47,286 nucleotides of DNA from Flavobacteriaceae bacterium UBA3179 (GTDB lineage Bacteria; Bacteroidota; Bacteroidia; Flavobacteriales; Flavobacteriaceae), in contig DEXR01000019.1 in NCBI GenBank assembly GCA_002364245.1, positions 1-47,286 on the forward strand. The letters are read 5' to 3'. The notes below the pieces were generated by a model. The model was given only the letters and a program-made list of their open reading frames with translations, made no database searches and had not been told where the DNA came from. Positions 26,132 through 34,390 of this stretch are shown one piece after another; the first letter of the stretch is position 1; every line of letters begins with the position of its first letter. The translations under genes were made by a program, and so were the position numbers.

Positions 26132-27928
26132 TTAATTATCGTTACCTTCAGAAGAAATGTTTTGGTTATTTCTTCTGTTTTCCGAACGGTTTGAAATATC
26201 CACACGAGTTCTGGAAAGATAAATTCCATCTTCTAATTGACAAATGTATGCGATGAGTTTTTCTCGCAGTGCACAATGTAGTTTCCACGTTGTTTTAGCA
26301 TCTTTAGCACTACAGAGCGCCCTTAGTTTTACAGATTCTTCGGTCATATCGACCACTTCAACTACAGCTGGATTGTCTTCATCCCAATCTTCTTCTGCTT
26401 CGAGCATTTTTTCAAATTCCGAACGTATTTTTGCAACATCAACCCGATAATCTGCATACAAGAAAATAGGCCGTATTTGATGCGAACTGGTCATGGACCA
26501 ATTCTCAAAAATATTTGATATTACAAACTTTAAAGGAACTACTAATCGTCTTAAATCCCAAGTACGGACCACCATATATGTAAAGCCAATTTCTTCAACA
26601 TTGCCCCAATCGTCTTTAATAATAACAGTATCACCTACACGAACTGGTTTTGTAATAGCTATTTGTAGACCGGCGAAGATATTTCCTAAGGTGTTTTGTG
26701 CTGCAATACCTAAAATTACCGTTGCTACACCAGCTGAAGCCAACAAGGAAATACCCACTTTTTCTAATGCCCTGAATTGTGAAATGATGATATATCCACC
26801 AATAACAACAACCAAAAAGGTCACTATTCTTCTTGCTACCGAAATGTAAGTAAGCATCTTCCGGGCCTCTTCGTTTTCTTCTTCTGAAACATCACCAATT
26901 TTATTTTCAGCAATGTAAGTCATTAAATAGTCAACAAAACTGGTAATAAACCAAGTGATGGAACCTATGATGAGGATAATTAAACTGGTATAAACAATAT
27001 TGGCAAACCCTCCAGAAAGAGAAATAAGGTTGTCTAAGAGTATGTAGAAAAACAGTGTTCCAAATAAGATACCGGCAGGTCTTGCGAGTTTATTCGCAAT
27101 ATGCCTAATCCATGTTCTCTTTGATTTACGAAGTATTTTTCGCATTAAGTAGGTGACAAACTTGCCAAAAAACCAAGCTATAAATAACAGAAGGATAATG
27201 CCGAACAATTTCCAAACTTGAAATCCTAAAAAATGAATACGAGACCACTCGGGCATCATTTTGTCCAATTTTCTAGGACCATATTCTTCGTATAAAGACT
27301 CAATGTTTTCAACTGTATTGGCCGAAATAAGCCAAAGCGCTCCATATTCTTCATATCTAATGCGCTGTACACGCATAACGATATCCCGTTCGCCCAATTC
27401 TACTTCTCCAAAAACAACGCTCCTTCTCGGTTTTCCCGCAATGGCTTGATTAGTGGTTGTGCTGATATCAATTTGCCCATCGGGACGATCGGAAAGGCCA
27501 TCCCAATCGATATTAACCCGCTGATTAATGACAAAATATAGTTTTTCAGCTAAGATTGCAGCTTCTTCTTTTGTTGTGTTTTGGGGTAATAAATTTAAGT
27601 TTAAAGCATAAAGAGCTTCCTCATATTTTCCGCTGCGGGATTTTAAAATAAAATGTTCTAATGCTGCCTGTGGTGTTCTTAAATTAAATTGTCTTGGGGG
27701 CAGGCCTACTTGTTCATTAAGTCTGTTTACCCTATAATATGCTTCGTTATAGTCTGTATAAGGGTTAGATGAATAATAAGCACTATCGTCTATTACTCGC
27801 TTTTTACTTGGAAGTTTACTTTCATCAACTGGTTTTATGGAATCCTTTTCAGATTGTGCATAAACATAAGGAACACCTAATAAAAGGAAGCTGAAAAGAA
27901 GCGTAAGAAAGAGTAAAAGTTTTTTCAT
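26132..27928 (-). CDS. MscS-family mechanosensitive ion channel
   Basis: A 598-residue mechanosensitive channel of the small-conductance family, larger than E. coli MscS because of an N-terminal extension. A signal peptide (MKKLLLFLTLLFSFLLLG to AQ) is followed by a periplasmic domain of about 200 residues. Several membrane helices come next (starting near FGIILLLFIAWFFGKF). The MscS core pore helix and beta domain read GVATVILGIAAQNTLGNIF and KPVRVGDTVIIKDDWGNVEEIGF-type, with the C-terminal alpha/beta domain after it. Upstream the frame could begin at a GTG (27958), but the ATG at 27928 starts exactly at the signal peptide. It probably relieves pressure on osmotic downshift. Confidence 0.9.
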   Translation of the reverse strand: MKKLLLFLTLLFSFLLLGVPYVYAQSEKDSIKPVDESKLPSKKRVIDDSAYYSSNPYTDYNEAYYRVNRLNEQVGLPPRQFNLRTPQAALEHFILKSRSGKYEEALYALNLNLLPQNTTKEEAAILAEKLYFVINQRVNIDWDGLSDRPDGQIDISTTTNQAIAGKPRRSVVFGEVELGERDIVMRVQRIRYEEYGALWLISANTVENIESLYEEYGPRKLDKMMPEWSRIHFLGFQVWKLFGIILLLFIAWFFGKFVTYLMRKILRKSKRTWIRHIANKLARPAGILFGTLFFYILLDNLISLSGGFANIVYTSLIILIIGSITWFITSFVDYLMTYIAENKIGDVSEEENEEARKMLTYISVARRIVTFLVVVIGGYIIISQFRALEKVGISLLASAGVATVILGIAAQNTLGNIFAGLQIAITKPVRVGDTVIIKDDWGNVEEIGFTYMVVRTWDLRRLVVPLKFVISNIFENWSMTSSHQIRPIFLYADYRVDVAKIRSEFEKMLEAEEDWDEDNPAVVEVVDMTEESVKLRALCSAKDAKTTWKLHCALREKLIAYICQLEDGIYLSRTRVDISNRSENRRNNQNISSEGNDN

Positions 27929-27964
27929 TGCTTTAAATTTAATGAAAAAGAACCGCACCTAAAA

Positions 27965-29203
27965 TCATTTAACCTTTTTTAAACTCTTAAAACGCTCTAA
28001 TAATGTTGGATGTGAGTAATGCATAAACACATAGGCCGGATGTGGTGTAAGGTTGCTCAAACTATTTTTAGATAGCTTTTTTAAAGCTGAAATAAGCGGT
28101 GGCGCACTAAAAGTTGTTTTTGCATAATTGTCTGCTTGGTATTCAAATTTTCGGGAAAGGTAATTCATCAATAAACCTGTTATTTCTGAAACCGGAGTAT
28201 ATAAAACACCAAAAGCAATTAACCCAATATGAAAAGAAGGTTGCGAAACGTTCAATGCTTCGGAAAGTAATGGACTACCAATAAAAAGAGATAATATCCA
28301 CAGTGTAAAACCCGTAGTGAGAATAGAAGCAAAGAGGTTAATGATAATATGGTTCTTTTTATAGTGACCCACTTCGTGAGCCAAAACAGCGACGATTTCG
28401 TCATCTTCAAGGTCATTAATCAACGTATCATATAAGGTAATTCGCTTTTCTTTTCCGAAGCCAGAAAAATAAGCGTTTGCTTTAGTACTACGTTTAGAAC
28501 CATCAATCACGAAAATTTTGTCTAATGTAAACCCAACGGTATTAGCGTAGGTTTCAATTTTTGAGCGAAGCGAACCTTCTTCCAATGGAGTTTGCTTATT
28601 GAATAACGGGACAATTAAACGTGCGTAAAACAAATTCATAAACAAAGCGAAAACAGTGATAATGCCCCAGGCCCATAACCAAAAATAACTGCCAGTAGAT
28701 TGATAAAACCAAATGATGGCGCTTAACAAAGCCCCACCAATAATACCCATCATAAACCAACCTTTTAACTTATCTAAAATGAAGGTTTTTTTTGTGGTTT
28801 TATTGAAACCAAACTTTTCTTCAATTACAAAAGTGTTGTAATATCCAAAAGGCGTCATGATTATATCACTAACAAATAGAATGATCCCGAAGAAAAGCAA
28901 GGCAACTAATATTTCATTATCTGAAACAGAACGAGCAATCCCATCTACGTATGCGAAGCCATCTAAAAAGAAAAACAACAAAGTTCCTACAATGGAAATA
29001 AATGCTGTTATAAGGCCGAAACGATACTTTTCCTTTTTATAAGCTTGCGATTTTTTGTATTCTGCTTCATCATATACATCATCAATTTCAGCGGGTAAAG
29101 CATCGTTAAAGTGCTTGGCGTTTAAAGCATCAAGAACTTGATCAATGATAAAATTGATAACCAAAATAGCGATGATGATGTAAAATAAAGTTTGTGGAGT
29201 CAT
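27965..29203 (-). CDS. M48 family metalloprotease (CAAX prenyl protease 1 / Ste24-like)
   Basis: A 412-residue membrane zinc metalloprotease. HEVGH at residues 276-280 provides two zinc ligands and the catalytic glutamate; FEYQADNYA further on gives the third ligand. Around it lie hydrophobic helices, and SKRSTKANAYFSGFGKEKRI precedes the active site as in Ste24-type members. Family members degrade or process membrane-associated proteins; bacterial ones have no prenylated substrate. It lies between the TrmH-like gene and the MscS gene with gaps of 29 and 36 bases, so it is likely part of that operon. Confidence 0.92.
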   Translation of the reverse strand: MTPQTLFYIIIAILVINFIIDQVLDALNAKHFNDALPAEIDDVYDEAEYKKSQAYKKEKYRFGLITAFISIVGTLLFFFLDGFAYVDGIARSVSDNEILVALLFFGIILFVSDIIMTPFGYYNTFVIEEKFGFNKTTKKTFILDKLKGWFMMGIIGGALLSAIIWFYQSTGSYFWLWAWGIITVFALFMNLFYARLIVPLFNKQTPLEEGSLRSKIETYANTVGFTLDKIFVIDGSKRSTKANAYFSGFGKEKRITLYDTLINDLEDDEIVAVLAHEVGHYKKNHIIINLFASILTTGFTLWILSLFIGSPLLSEALNVSQPSFHIGLIAFGVLYTPVSEITGLLMNYLSRKFEYQADNYAKTTFSAPPLISALKKLSKNSLSNLTPHPAYVFMHYSHPTLLERFKSLKKVK

Positions 29204-29232
29204 ACGTAAGAGAATGGAAAAGAAAGAGATGA

Positions 29233-30039
29233 TTATTTAAACTGCCTTTGCCTTTTAGCTTCAAAGATAAGGATTCCCGCAGCTACCGAAACGTTCATGC
29301 TATCTATTTCGCCTTGCATAGGAATGATAATGTTTTGTGTACTGTATTGTAGCCACTCTTTAGAAAGTCCAGTGTCTTCAGTCCCTACTACTATTGCCGA
29401 AGCCTGAGTGTAATCTTGACTGTGGTATATTTCAGAAGATTGCAGTGCTGCACAATAGATTGAAATGTTATTGGCTTTTAAAAATGAAATAATCTCTGTA
29501 GTACTTCCTGTCGCGATATTATTGGTGAACACACAACCAACGCTACTTCTAATAATATTGGGGTTGTATAAATCTGTTTTCATATCGGCGATAATAACAC
29601 CGTCTAAGTTGGCTGCATCTGCAGTTCGTAACAATGCGCCAGTATTGCCTGGCTTTTCGGTCGCTTCGGCAACTAAAATTAAAGGGTTTTGCGATGTAAA
29701 TATGAAGTTTTCTAATGAATGTTCTTTTGTTTCAGCAATAGCGAGAATTCCTTCGGTGGAATTTCGGTAGGCGAGTTTATCATATATATCAGTTGAAATT
29801 TCAATAAAATCCGTTTCGCTGTTGCTCAGGTCTTTAATTACGTACAAATCTTCCTCGGCGATTATTTCAGAAGAGAAAAGCACGGTTTTTATTCGGCATC
29901 CGCCTTTTATGGCCAATGAAATTTCCCGCTGTCCTTCAATGGTAAATAGCCCTCTTTTTTTACGTTCACGTGATTTTGATTGAAGTAAAGCAAACTCTTT
30001 GATTAGAGGGTTTTGAAGACTTGAAATATATTTTTCCAT
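29233..30039 (-). CDS. TrmH/SpoU family RNA 2'-O-methyltransferase
   Basis: A 268-residue SPOUT-class enzyme that uses S-adenosylmethionine to methylate ribose 2'-O in tRNA or rRNA. The N-terminus (ISSLQNPLIKEFALLQSKS) is the substrate-binding domain of the RNA methyltransferase group that includes RlmB-like proteins. The three SPOUT motifs are present: NTGALLRTADAANLDGVI, IVVGTEDTGLSKEWL and IPMQGEIDSMNVSVAAGIL. The exact RNA target cannot be named. The frame could start earlier at a TTG (30063), but a promoter box ends four bases before the ATG at 30039 and the family starts here. Confidence 0.9.
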   Translation of the reverse strand: MEKYISSLQNPLIKEFALLQSKSRERKKRGLFTIEGQREISLAIKGGCRIKTVLFSSEIIAEEDLYVIKDLSNSETDFIEISTDIYDKLAYRNSTEGILAIAETKEHSLENFIFTSQNPLILVAEATEKPGNTGALLRTADAANLDGVIIADMKTDLYNPNIIRSSVGCVFTNNIATGSTTEIISFLKANNISIYCAALQSSEIYHSQDYTQASAIVVGTEDTGLSKEWLQYSTQNIIIPMQGEIDSMNVSVAAGILIFEAKRQRQFK

Positions 30040-30043
30040 AGTA

Positions 30044-30051
30044 CAAAGATA
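30044..30051 (-). promoter_or_regulatory. -7 box of the TrmH-like gene
   Basis: TATCTTTG on the minus strand, followed by four bases (TACT) and the ATG at 30039. It is identical in sequence and geometry to the SRP RNA promoter box, but lacks a clear TTG upstream. Confidence 0.5.
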
Positions 30052-30166
30052 CGATGTGAACAACTCAAATTATTTATAAAACTGAAAATTTCATAAAGGT
30101 TTCTCAATTTATTCCGACTACCAAAAAAGCTTTATTATATTTAATAAATTTAAAACCAATCTAATT

Positions 30167-31006
30167 ATGAAAAGACTACTTTCAATTGCAGTGCTACTTC
30201 TTTTATTTGTCGCGTGTAAAGATGCAGTAAAAGAAACCAGTGAAGAGGTTCATGGAAAAGAAAATACTTCTGAAATGACAACAGATGCTAAAATGGATTC
30301 TTCTAAAGAAAACATGGCCATGACGTATCCTGCAGAACTTTCAAATACTTTTAAAGCCCACGGCGGAATGGATGTTTGGAACAAGATGAACAATCTTTGT
30401 TTTGAAATGGACGGAAAAAGCGGCAAAGAAGTGCATACAATTTCTTTAAAAGATCGAAAAACTAAAATAGAAACCGATGATTGGTCTATAGGATATGACG
30501 GAACAGATGTTTGGTTGCTTGAAAATGAAGAAGGTACTTATGAAGGGAACGCACATTTTTACCACAACTTAATGTTCTACTTTTATGCTATGCCTTTTGT
30601 GTTAGGTGATGAAGGAATAAACTATGAAATAATGGAACCTGCTGAATTGGACGGTACTACTTATAATGCGATTAAAATTTCATACAATGCTGGAGTAGGG
30701 GATTCACCAGAAGATGAATATATATTATACTCAAATCCAGAAACCAATACTATGGACTGGTTAGCCTATACGGTAACCTACAGGGACAATAAAAAAAGTG
30801 ATAAATGGAGTTACATTAAATATGATAATTGGGAACAGGTAAATGGCTTATCGTTGCCAAAAAAGTTAACGTGGTATAATGTAAAAGACGGTAAACCCAC
30901 TGATGAGCGTAACGACCTTCGCTTTAACAAAATAACGGTTACTGAAACACAATTAGAAAATTCCGTATTTGCAAAACCCGAGGGAGCAACCGTTGTTACT
31001 AAGTAA
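30167..31006 (+). CDS. lipoprotein of unknown function, possibly DUF6503 family
   Basis: A 279-residue exported lipoprotein. The lipobox is LFVACK, followed by a charged linker (KETSEEVHGKENTSE), suggesting a protein tethered to a membrane. The mature domain contains KAHGGMDVWNKMNNLCFEMDG, then alternating beta strands (KTKIETDDWSIGYDGTDVW) and closes FNKITVTETQLENSVFAKPEG. The overall shape resembles LolA-like or outer membrane lipoprotein-sorting folds, and I believe such proteins are labelled DUF6503 in flavobacteria. It stands alone between the divergent TrmH gene and a convergent terminator. Function is open. Confidence 0.75.
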   Translation: MKRLLSIAVLLLLFVACKDAVKETSEEVHGKENTSEMTTDAKMDSSKENMAMTYPAELSNTFKAHGGMDVWNKMNNLCFEMDGKSGKEVHTISLKDRKTKIETDDWSIGYDGTDVWLLENEEGTYEGNAHFYHNLMFYFYAMPFVLGDEGINYEIMEPAELDGTTYNAIKISYNAGVGDSPEDEYILYSNPETNTMDWLAYTVTYRDNKKSDKWSYIKYDNWEQVNGLSLPKKLTWYNVKDGKPTDERNDLRFNKITVTETQLENSVFAKPEGATVVTK

Positions 31007-31024
31007 ACCTAATTATAAAACAAA

Positions 31025-31056
31025 TAAAAAAGTAGCTTTTTCAAGCTACTTTTTTA
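31025..31056. terminator. bidirectional terminator between the lipoprotein and cyclotransferase genes
   Basis: AAAAAAGTAGCTT and AAGCTACTTTTTT form a strong hairpin with T runs on both strands. The cyclotransferase stop codon (31046-31048) lies within it. Confidence 0.88.
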
Positions 31057-32101
31057 TTACTTGAACTTTAAATAATTTATCCCAATATTTCCCAGTAATA
31101 TATAAAATGTCTTTTTCGCCTTTATGGGCAATTCCGTTTAAAACGTTTAAGTCTGGGTGTTGCGTTACTTTTTCTTGAAGTCCGTTGAGGTCAATTACAC
31201 CTTCTACCGCTCCGTTCTCTGGATTTACAATGGCAATGGAAGATTGTTCCCACACGTTGGCATAGATTTTACCTTCTACCCATTCCAACTCATTAACTTT
31301 AGGGATTCTACTCGTATGTGTGTACAATTCAATATAGTCCGTCTCAGCTAAGGTTTCTGGGTTAAGCATCCATATCCTTTCGGTACCATCACTCTTGTAA
31401 ATTTTAGAGTCGCTGTGGCACAGACCCCAACCTTCTTTACTCTCTTTATAGACAAAACTACCAGTGCGTTCTAAGGTGTTTTCGTCATAGATAAACCCCT
31501 TATTTGCTTGCCATGTAAGTTGGTATATTTTGTTGTTCAAGATAGTAAGCCCTTCGCCAAAGTATTGGTTGTCCAGTTTTACTTGTTGCAACAATTCGCC
31601 TGTTTTGTAATTGGTTTTTCTTAAAGTGGATTCTCCTCGCTTACCGGTACTTTCATATAAAATATCTCCCTCAAACTCCAATCCTTGTGTAAAAGCATTA
31701 ATATCGTGTGGATAGGTTTCTAATACCTTATACGTGTATAATTCTGGTTTTTTTGAAGCGAGCAGCGTAAATTCCGTATTGGCTTCATACTCTTTGTCAT
31801 CTACATAAACAGTTGCTTTTAGTTGCTCTTTGCCTAGCTTTTCTTTTTGTAACGGAATGATTTGTGGGTTATTTTTAACTGAAACCGCTACTTTTTTGTT
31901 CCTAAGGGAGTAGACAACAGAATCTATTTCAAGTCTTTCTTTATTTGTTATAGAAACTGATAGCTCGTCCGAGGGTTTATATGTTTTCTTTGCATTCTTT
32001 ATTTGAAGGGAAAAAGGATTTTTTTCTGGTCCTGAATTATTTCCGCAAGAGGTTATAATTAACGCTAAAATAATAGCTACGAATACCTTATGTGTTTTCA
32101 T
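31046..32101 (-). CDS. glutaminyl-peptide cyclotransferase (glutamine cyclotransferase), lipoprotein
   Basis: A 351-residue exported enzyme that converts N-terminal glutamine of peptides to pyroglutamate. The lipobox is IITSCG, followed by about 90 residues of beta-rich linker. The catalytic domain is a five-bladed beta propeller starting near YPHDINAFTQGLEF, with ESTGKRGESTLRKTNYKTGE, YQLTWQANKGFIYD, EGWGLCHSDSKIYKSDGTE and VLNGIAHKGEKDILYITGKYW, which are the signatures of this family. Bacteroidota T9SS cargo often carries N-terminal pyroglutamate after signal cleavage at AQ; the three T9SS cargo proteins here all appear to be cleaved before Q, so they are plausible substrates (inference). 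Confidence 0.9.
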   Translation of the reverse strand: MKTHKVFVAIILALIITSCGNNSGPEKNPFSLQIKNAKKTYKPSDELSVSITNKERLEIDSVVYSLRNKKVAVSVKNNPQIIPLQKEKLGKEQLKATVYVDDKEYEANTEFTLLASKKPELYTYKVLETYPHDINAFTQGLEFEGDILYESTGKRGESTLRKTNYKTGELLQQVKLDNQYFGEGLTILNNKIYQLTWQANKGFIYDENTLERTGSFVYKESKEGWGLCHSDSKIYKSDGTERIWMLNPETLAETDYIELYTHTSRIPKVNELEWVEGKIYANVWEQSSIAIVNPENGAVEGVIDLNGLQEKVTQHPDLNVLNGIAHKGEKDILYITGKYWDKLFKVQVIKK

Positions 32102-32156
32102 TATGTATGTTAAAATAAATTGTAAAGTAAAAGTAAAAAATCATCGTTAAAAACCA

Positions 32157-32186
32157 TTGTTAAATATGTAAAACTACGTATCTTTG
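32157..32186 (+). promoter_or_regulatory. promoter of the SRP RNA gene
   Basis: TTG at 32157-32159, 19 bases, then TATCTTTG at 32179-32186, a full Bacteroidota consensus. Four bases after the box lies 32191, the first base of the terminal stem of the SRP RNA, which is the expected transcript start. Confidence 0.85.
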
Positions 32187-32190
32187 CAGC

Positions 32191-32284
32191 GGCAAGTCCT
32201 ACACAACCAGCTCCTGTTGAATCCCCCAGGGCGGGAACGCAGCAAGGGTAAACGGTCGTAGCGGTGTGATGTAGGTAGCTTGCC
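32191..32284 (+). ncRNA. ffs: signal recognition particle RNA (4.5S, small bacterial type)
   Basis: A stable RNA that with Ffh forms the signal recognition particle and targets membrane proteins. The ends GGCAAG (32191-32196) and CTTGCC (32279-32284) pair, followed inward by CCTACA with TGTAGG. The tip of the conserved hairpin is GCG-GGAA-CGC (32231-32240), giving the GGAA tetraloop, and the AGCAAGG internal-loop strand follows. These are the diagnostic Ffh-binding elements. The stem is followed by TTTTTT, so the RNA probably terminates by its own closing helix. The length of about 94 bases fits the small form without an Alu domain. Confidence 0.93.
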
Positions 32285-32322
32285 ATTTTTTATGCGCTAA
32301 AGTCAAGCTTTCCTAATCATTT

Positions 32323-33528
32323 TCATTCCTCTATTTTATTATCATTAAACGAAGACGGTAACAGTTTTGGAATAAACTTAATCAATAATGGCAATAATAT
32401 TGTACCACCCGGCAGCAAAAAGATTGTTAACGACGGGATTGTCTTGCAAATATCCAGCAATTGTGTCTTTACTTTTTGTTTTTCTTTTTCAGAAAGGTCT
32501 TTCGTTGTAGATTTTCCCAATAGCAAAACCAATTCACCACTTTCTTCTAGCTCTTGTTGCAATCTTTTTTTGTTCCGAAGAATAAGAAGCTTAACAGTTT
32601 CAGACGATTGTCTATAAAACTGTTTTACGGGGTGTTCATATTCAAATAGCTTGATTTTTTTCGCGTGTGCTGCTGAAAAAGCTTTTAAACCTTCCAGACT
32701 GGTTTCAACCTCATTTTTATCAAGTTGCAATAGCGTTGCTAATTGCTGTAAAAACTGGAATTCTGAAGCGTCTACTTCACCATCATCCCATACGGCCAAA
32801 CAACAAAGGTCCAATAAATATTTTTTTGTCAAATAATCATTATCTGAAAAATAACTCAAGCTTTCAACAAGGTTTGCTTTAGAGTTTTTGGTGTTTTTCT
32901 CAAGAAAATCTGAAGAAGATTCAAAAAGTTCTAATACTAAAGAGTCGTACTTGTTTTTCTTCTTTTTAGCTTTTAGCGCTAAAAAACAACACGTCACCAA
33001 GTTTTTTTCAAGCTTTTCGTACTCTTCTTTTATGGTAGTTGGGTTTTTCAAAAAAGCTTTAAAACAAAGCACATCAATAAATAATAGTGCATAAGTTAAC
33101 AATGAAGCCGCATCTTTTTTTGAAAGGAAGGTGTTTTCTTGTAACCGAGAAGCAATTATTTTCTCTAATGTTGCTGTTTCAATACTAGAAATAGAAAATC
33201 GCTTTAACCAACCTTTTTTCTGTTTTTCAAGTTGTTTGTAAAAAGAAATGATTGTGTTTACAGCTTCTATATAGTTGGTACTCTTTTTTTCTACAGTATA
33301 TATATACAGTAAGGAGTGCAACAAGTTTACCTTAGCATATTCCTCCTTGGTGAGGGTTAAAGAGCTAATAGGCTTTAATGTTAAGCTCTTTATGGGGACA
33401 CCATATAAAAACCCAGATTGCTTTAAAGATTCATAAAATGCTTTTGAAGAACTAAAAAGCACCTTTCTCTCTTCTGAAGAAAATAGATAGATAAATTTTG
33501 GTATCCAGCCTGATGCAGAAGGGTTCAT
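32323..33528 (-). CDS. LETM1-related protein with TerB-like domain
   Basis: A 401-residue cytoplasmic protein of flavobacterial type. The middle section CCLAVWDDGEVDASEFQFLQ (about residues 237-256) resembles a TerB-type tellurite-resistance helix bundle with its acidic D-x-DG-EVD motif. The C-terminal end TIPSLTIFLLPGGTILLPLL and IKFIPKLLPSSF is the hydrophobic LETM1-like element that in mitochondria belongs to a cation/proton-exchange protein. It starts MNPSASGWIPKF, as relatives do. Annotation as LETM1-related biofilm-associated protein exists in databases as far as I recall, but the function is untested. It stands alone, opposite in orientation to its neighbours and convergent with the SRP RNA gene. 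Confidence 0.8.
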   Translation of the reverse strand: MNPSASGWIPKFIYLFSSEERKVLFSSSKAFYESLKQSGFLYGVPIKSLTLKPISSLTLTKEEYAKVNLLHSLLYIYTVEKKSTNYIEAVNTIISFYKQLEKQKKGWLKRFSISSIETATLEKIIASRLQENTFLSKKDAASLLTYALLFIDVLCFKAFLKNPTTIKEEYEKLEKNLVTCCFLALKAKKKKNKYDSLVLELFESSSDFLEKNTKNSKANLVESLSYFSDNDYLTKKYLLDLCCLAVWDDGEVDASEFQFLQQLATLLQLDKNEVETSLEGLKAFSAAHAKKIKLFEYEHPVKQFYRQSSETVKLLILRNKKRLQQELEESGELVLLLGKSTTKDLSEKEKQKVKTQLLDICKTIPSLTIFLLPGGTILLPLLIKFIPKLLPSSFNDNKIEE

Positions 33529-33591
33529 TGCTTTTAAGTGTTAGTTAGTTTTAATTTTACATTAACACAAGATTAACAGTTTTGGTAAAAC

Positions 33592-33620
33592 CGTAAGTGT
33601 AATTTAGGCGTAAATGTAAT
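33592..33620 (+). promoter_or_regulatory. 12-base direct repeat upstream of the DUF4331 genes
   Basis: CGTAAGTGTAAT (33592-33603) and CGTAAATGTAAT (33609-33620) match at 11 of 12 bases with a 17-base period, 32 bases before the DUF4331 start. TTTTGG (33581-33586) lies just upstream. Candidate activator or sigma-factor site; not confirmed. Confidence 0.4.
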
Positions 33621-33651
33621 AGAACATAAATTAATCGATAAAAAAACAAAC

Positions 33652-34362
33652 ATGAAAAAAGCAAAAATTTTTGCAGCAATTGGAGGAGTGGGATTAGCCG
33701 TTCTTTCTATATTTTTAATCGCTGCCGACCACATTGATTCACCATCTGTTGCAGGTACTACAACTGACATTGCAGACTTGTACGCTTTTGAAGGTAGTAA
33801 CCCCGACAACACCGTCTTGATAGCAACACTTCAAGGACCATTAGCCCCTGGCGATCAGACCAACGATGCATCTTTTGATGAGAACGTATTATTGGAGTTT
33901 AATATTGACAACACTGGAGATTTTAAAGAAGACTTGGTAATACAAGCAATTAAAAGAGGAGATTCTATGTACTTTTTTGGCCCTGTAGCTCCAGCAACAC
34001 AAGGACTTAGCAGCACAGTAGCAACTTCTGGCCCAAAACATAAAGTTAAAATATCAACATCAAGCGAAGTTGAAGTTACAGACCAAGATGGAATGAAATT
34101 TTTTGCAGGCCCAAGGAGAGACGGGTTTTTCTTCGACTTTAACCGATTTAATAAAGTAATTAAAGGCGAAGTAGCTCCTGAAGGATTCTTACCGCCAGGT
34201 GAAGCAAGCGACTTCTTTGAAAACCTTAACGTATTGGCCGTATCGGTAGAGGTACCCAATTCTATGTTGGGAACACCACCGGCACACGTTGGCGGAGCAG
34301 TAGGAATAGAAGGTCTGCCACCAGCTTATAACGTATGGGTTTCAGCAAAAAGAAGACAATAA
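33652..34362 (+). CDS. DUF4331 family protein, N-terminal half
   Basis: A 236-residue exported protein. The N-terminus is a signal or anchor segment (FAAIGGVGLAVLSIFLIAAD). The mature protein starts HIDSPSVAGTTTDIADLYAFEG, which is the opening of DUF4331 (in full-length members a histidine-rich start, then ADxxDLYAF). Further DUF4331 signatures are NVLLEFNIDNTGDFKEDL, KFFAGPRRDGFFFDFNRF and the final VWVSAKRR. In full-length members of about 450-500 residues, that final segment sits near the middle, so this gene ends where the first half would end. The second half is in the next gene, 28 bases on. Function of the family is unknown; extracytoplasmic location is inferred. Confidence 0.87.
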   Translation: MKKAKIFAAIGGVGLAVLSIFLIAADHIDSPSVAGTTTDIADLYAFEGSNPDNTVLIATLQGPLAPGDQTNDASFDENVLLEFNIDNTGDFKEDLVIQAIKRGDSMYFFGPVAPATQGLSSTVATSGPKHKVKISTSSEVEVTDQDGMKFFAGPRRDGFFFDFNRFNKVIKGEVAPEGFLPPGEASDFFENLNVLAVSVEVPNSMLGTPPAHVGGAVGIEGLPPAYNVWVSAKRRQ

Positions 34363-34390
34363 AATAACAAAACAATAAAAACAAAACAAG

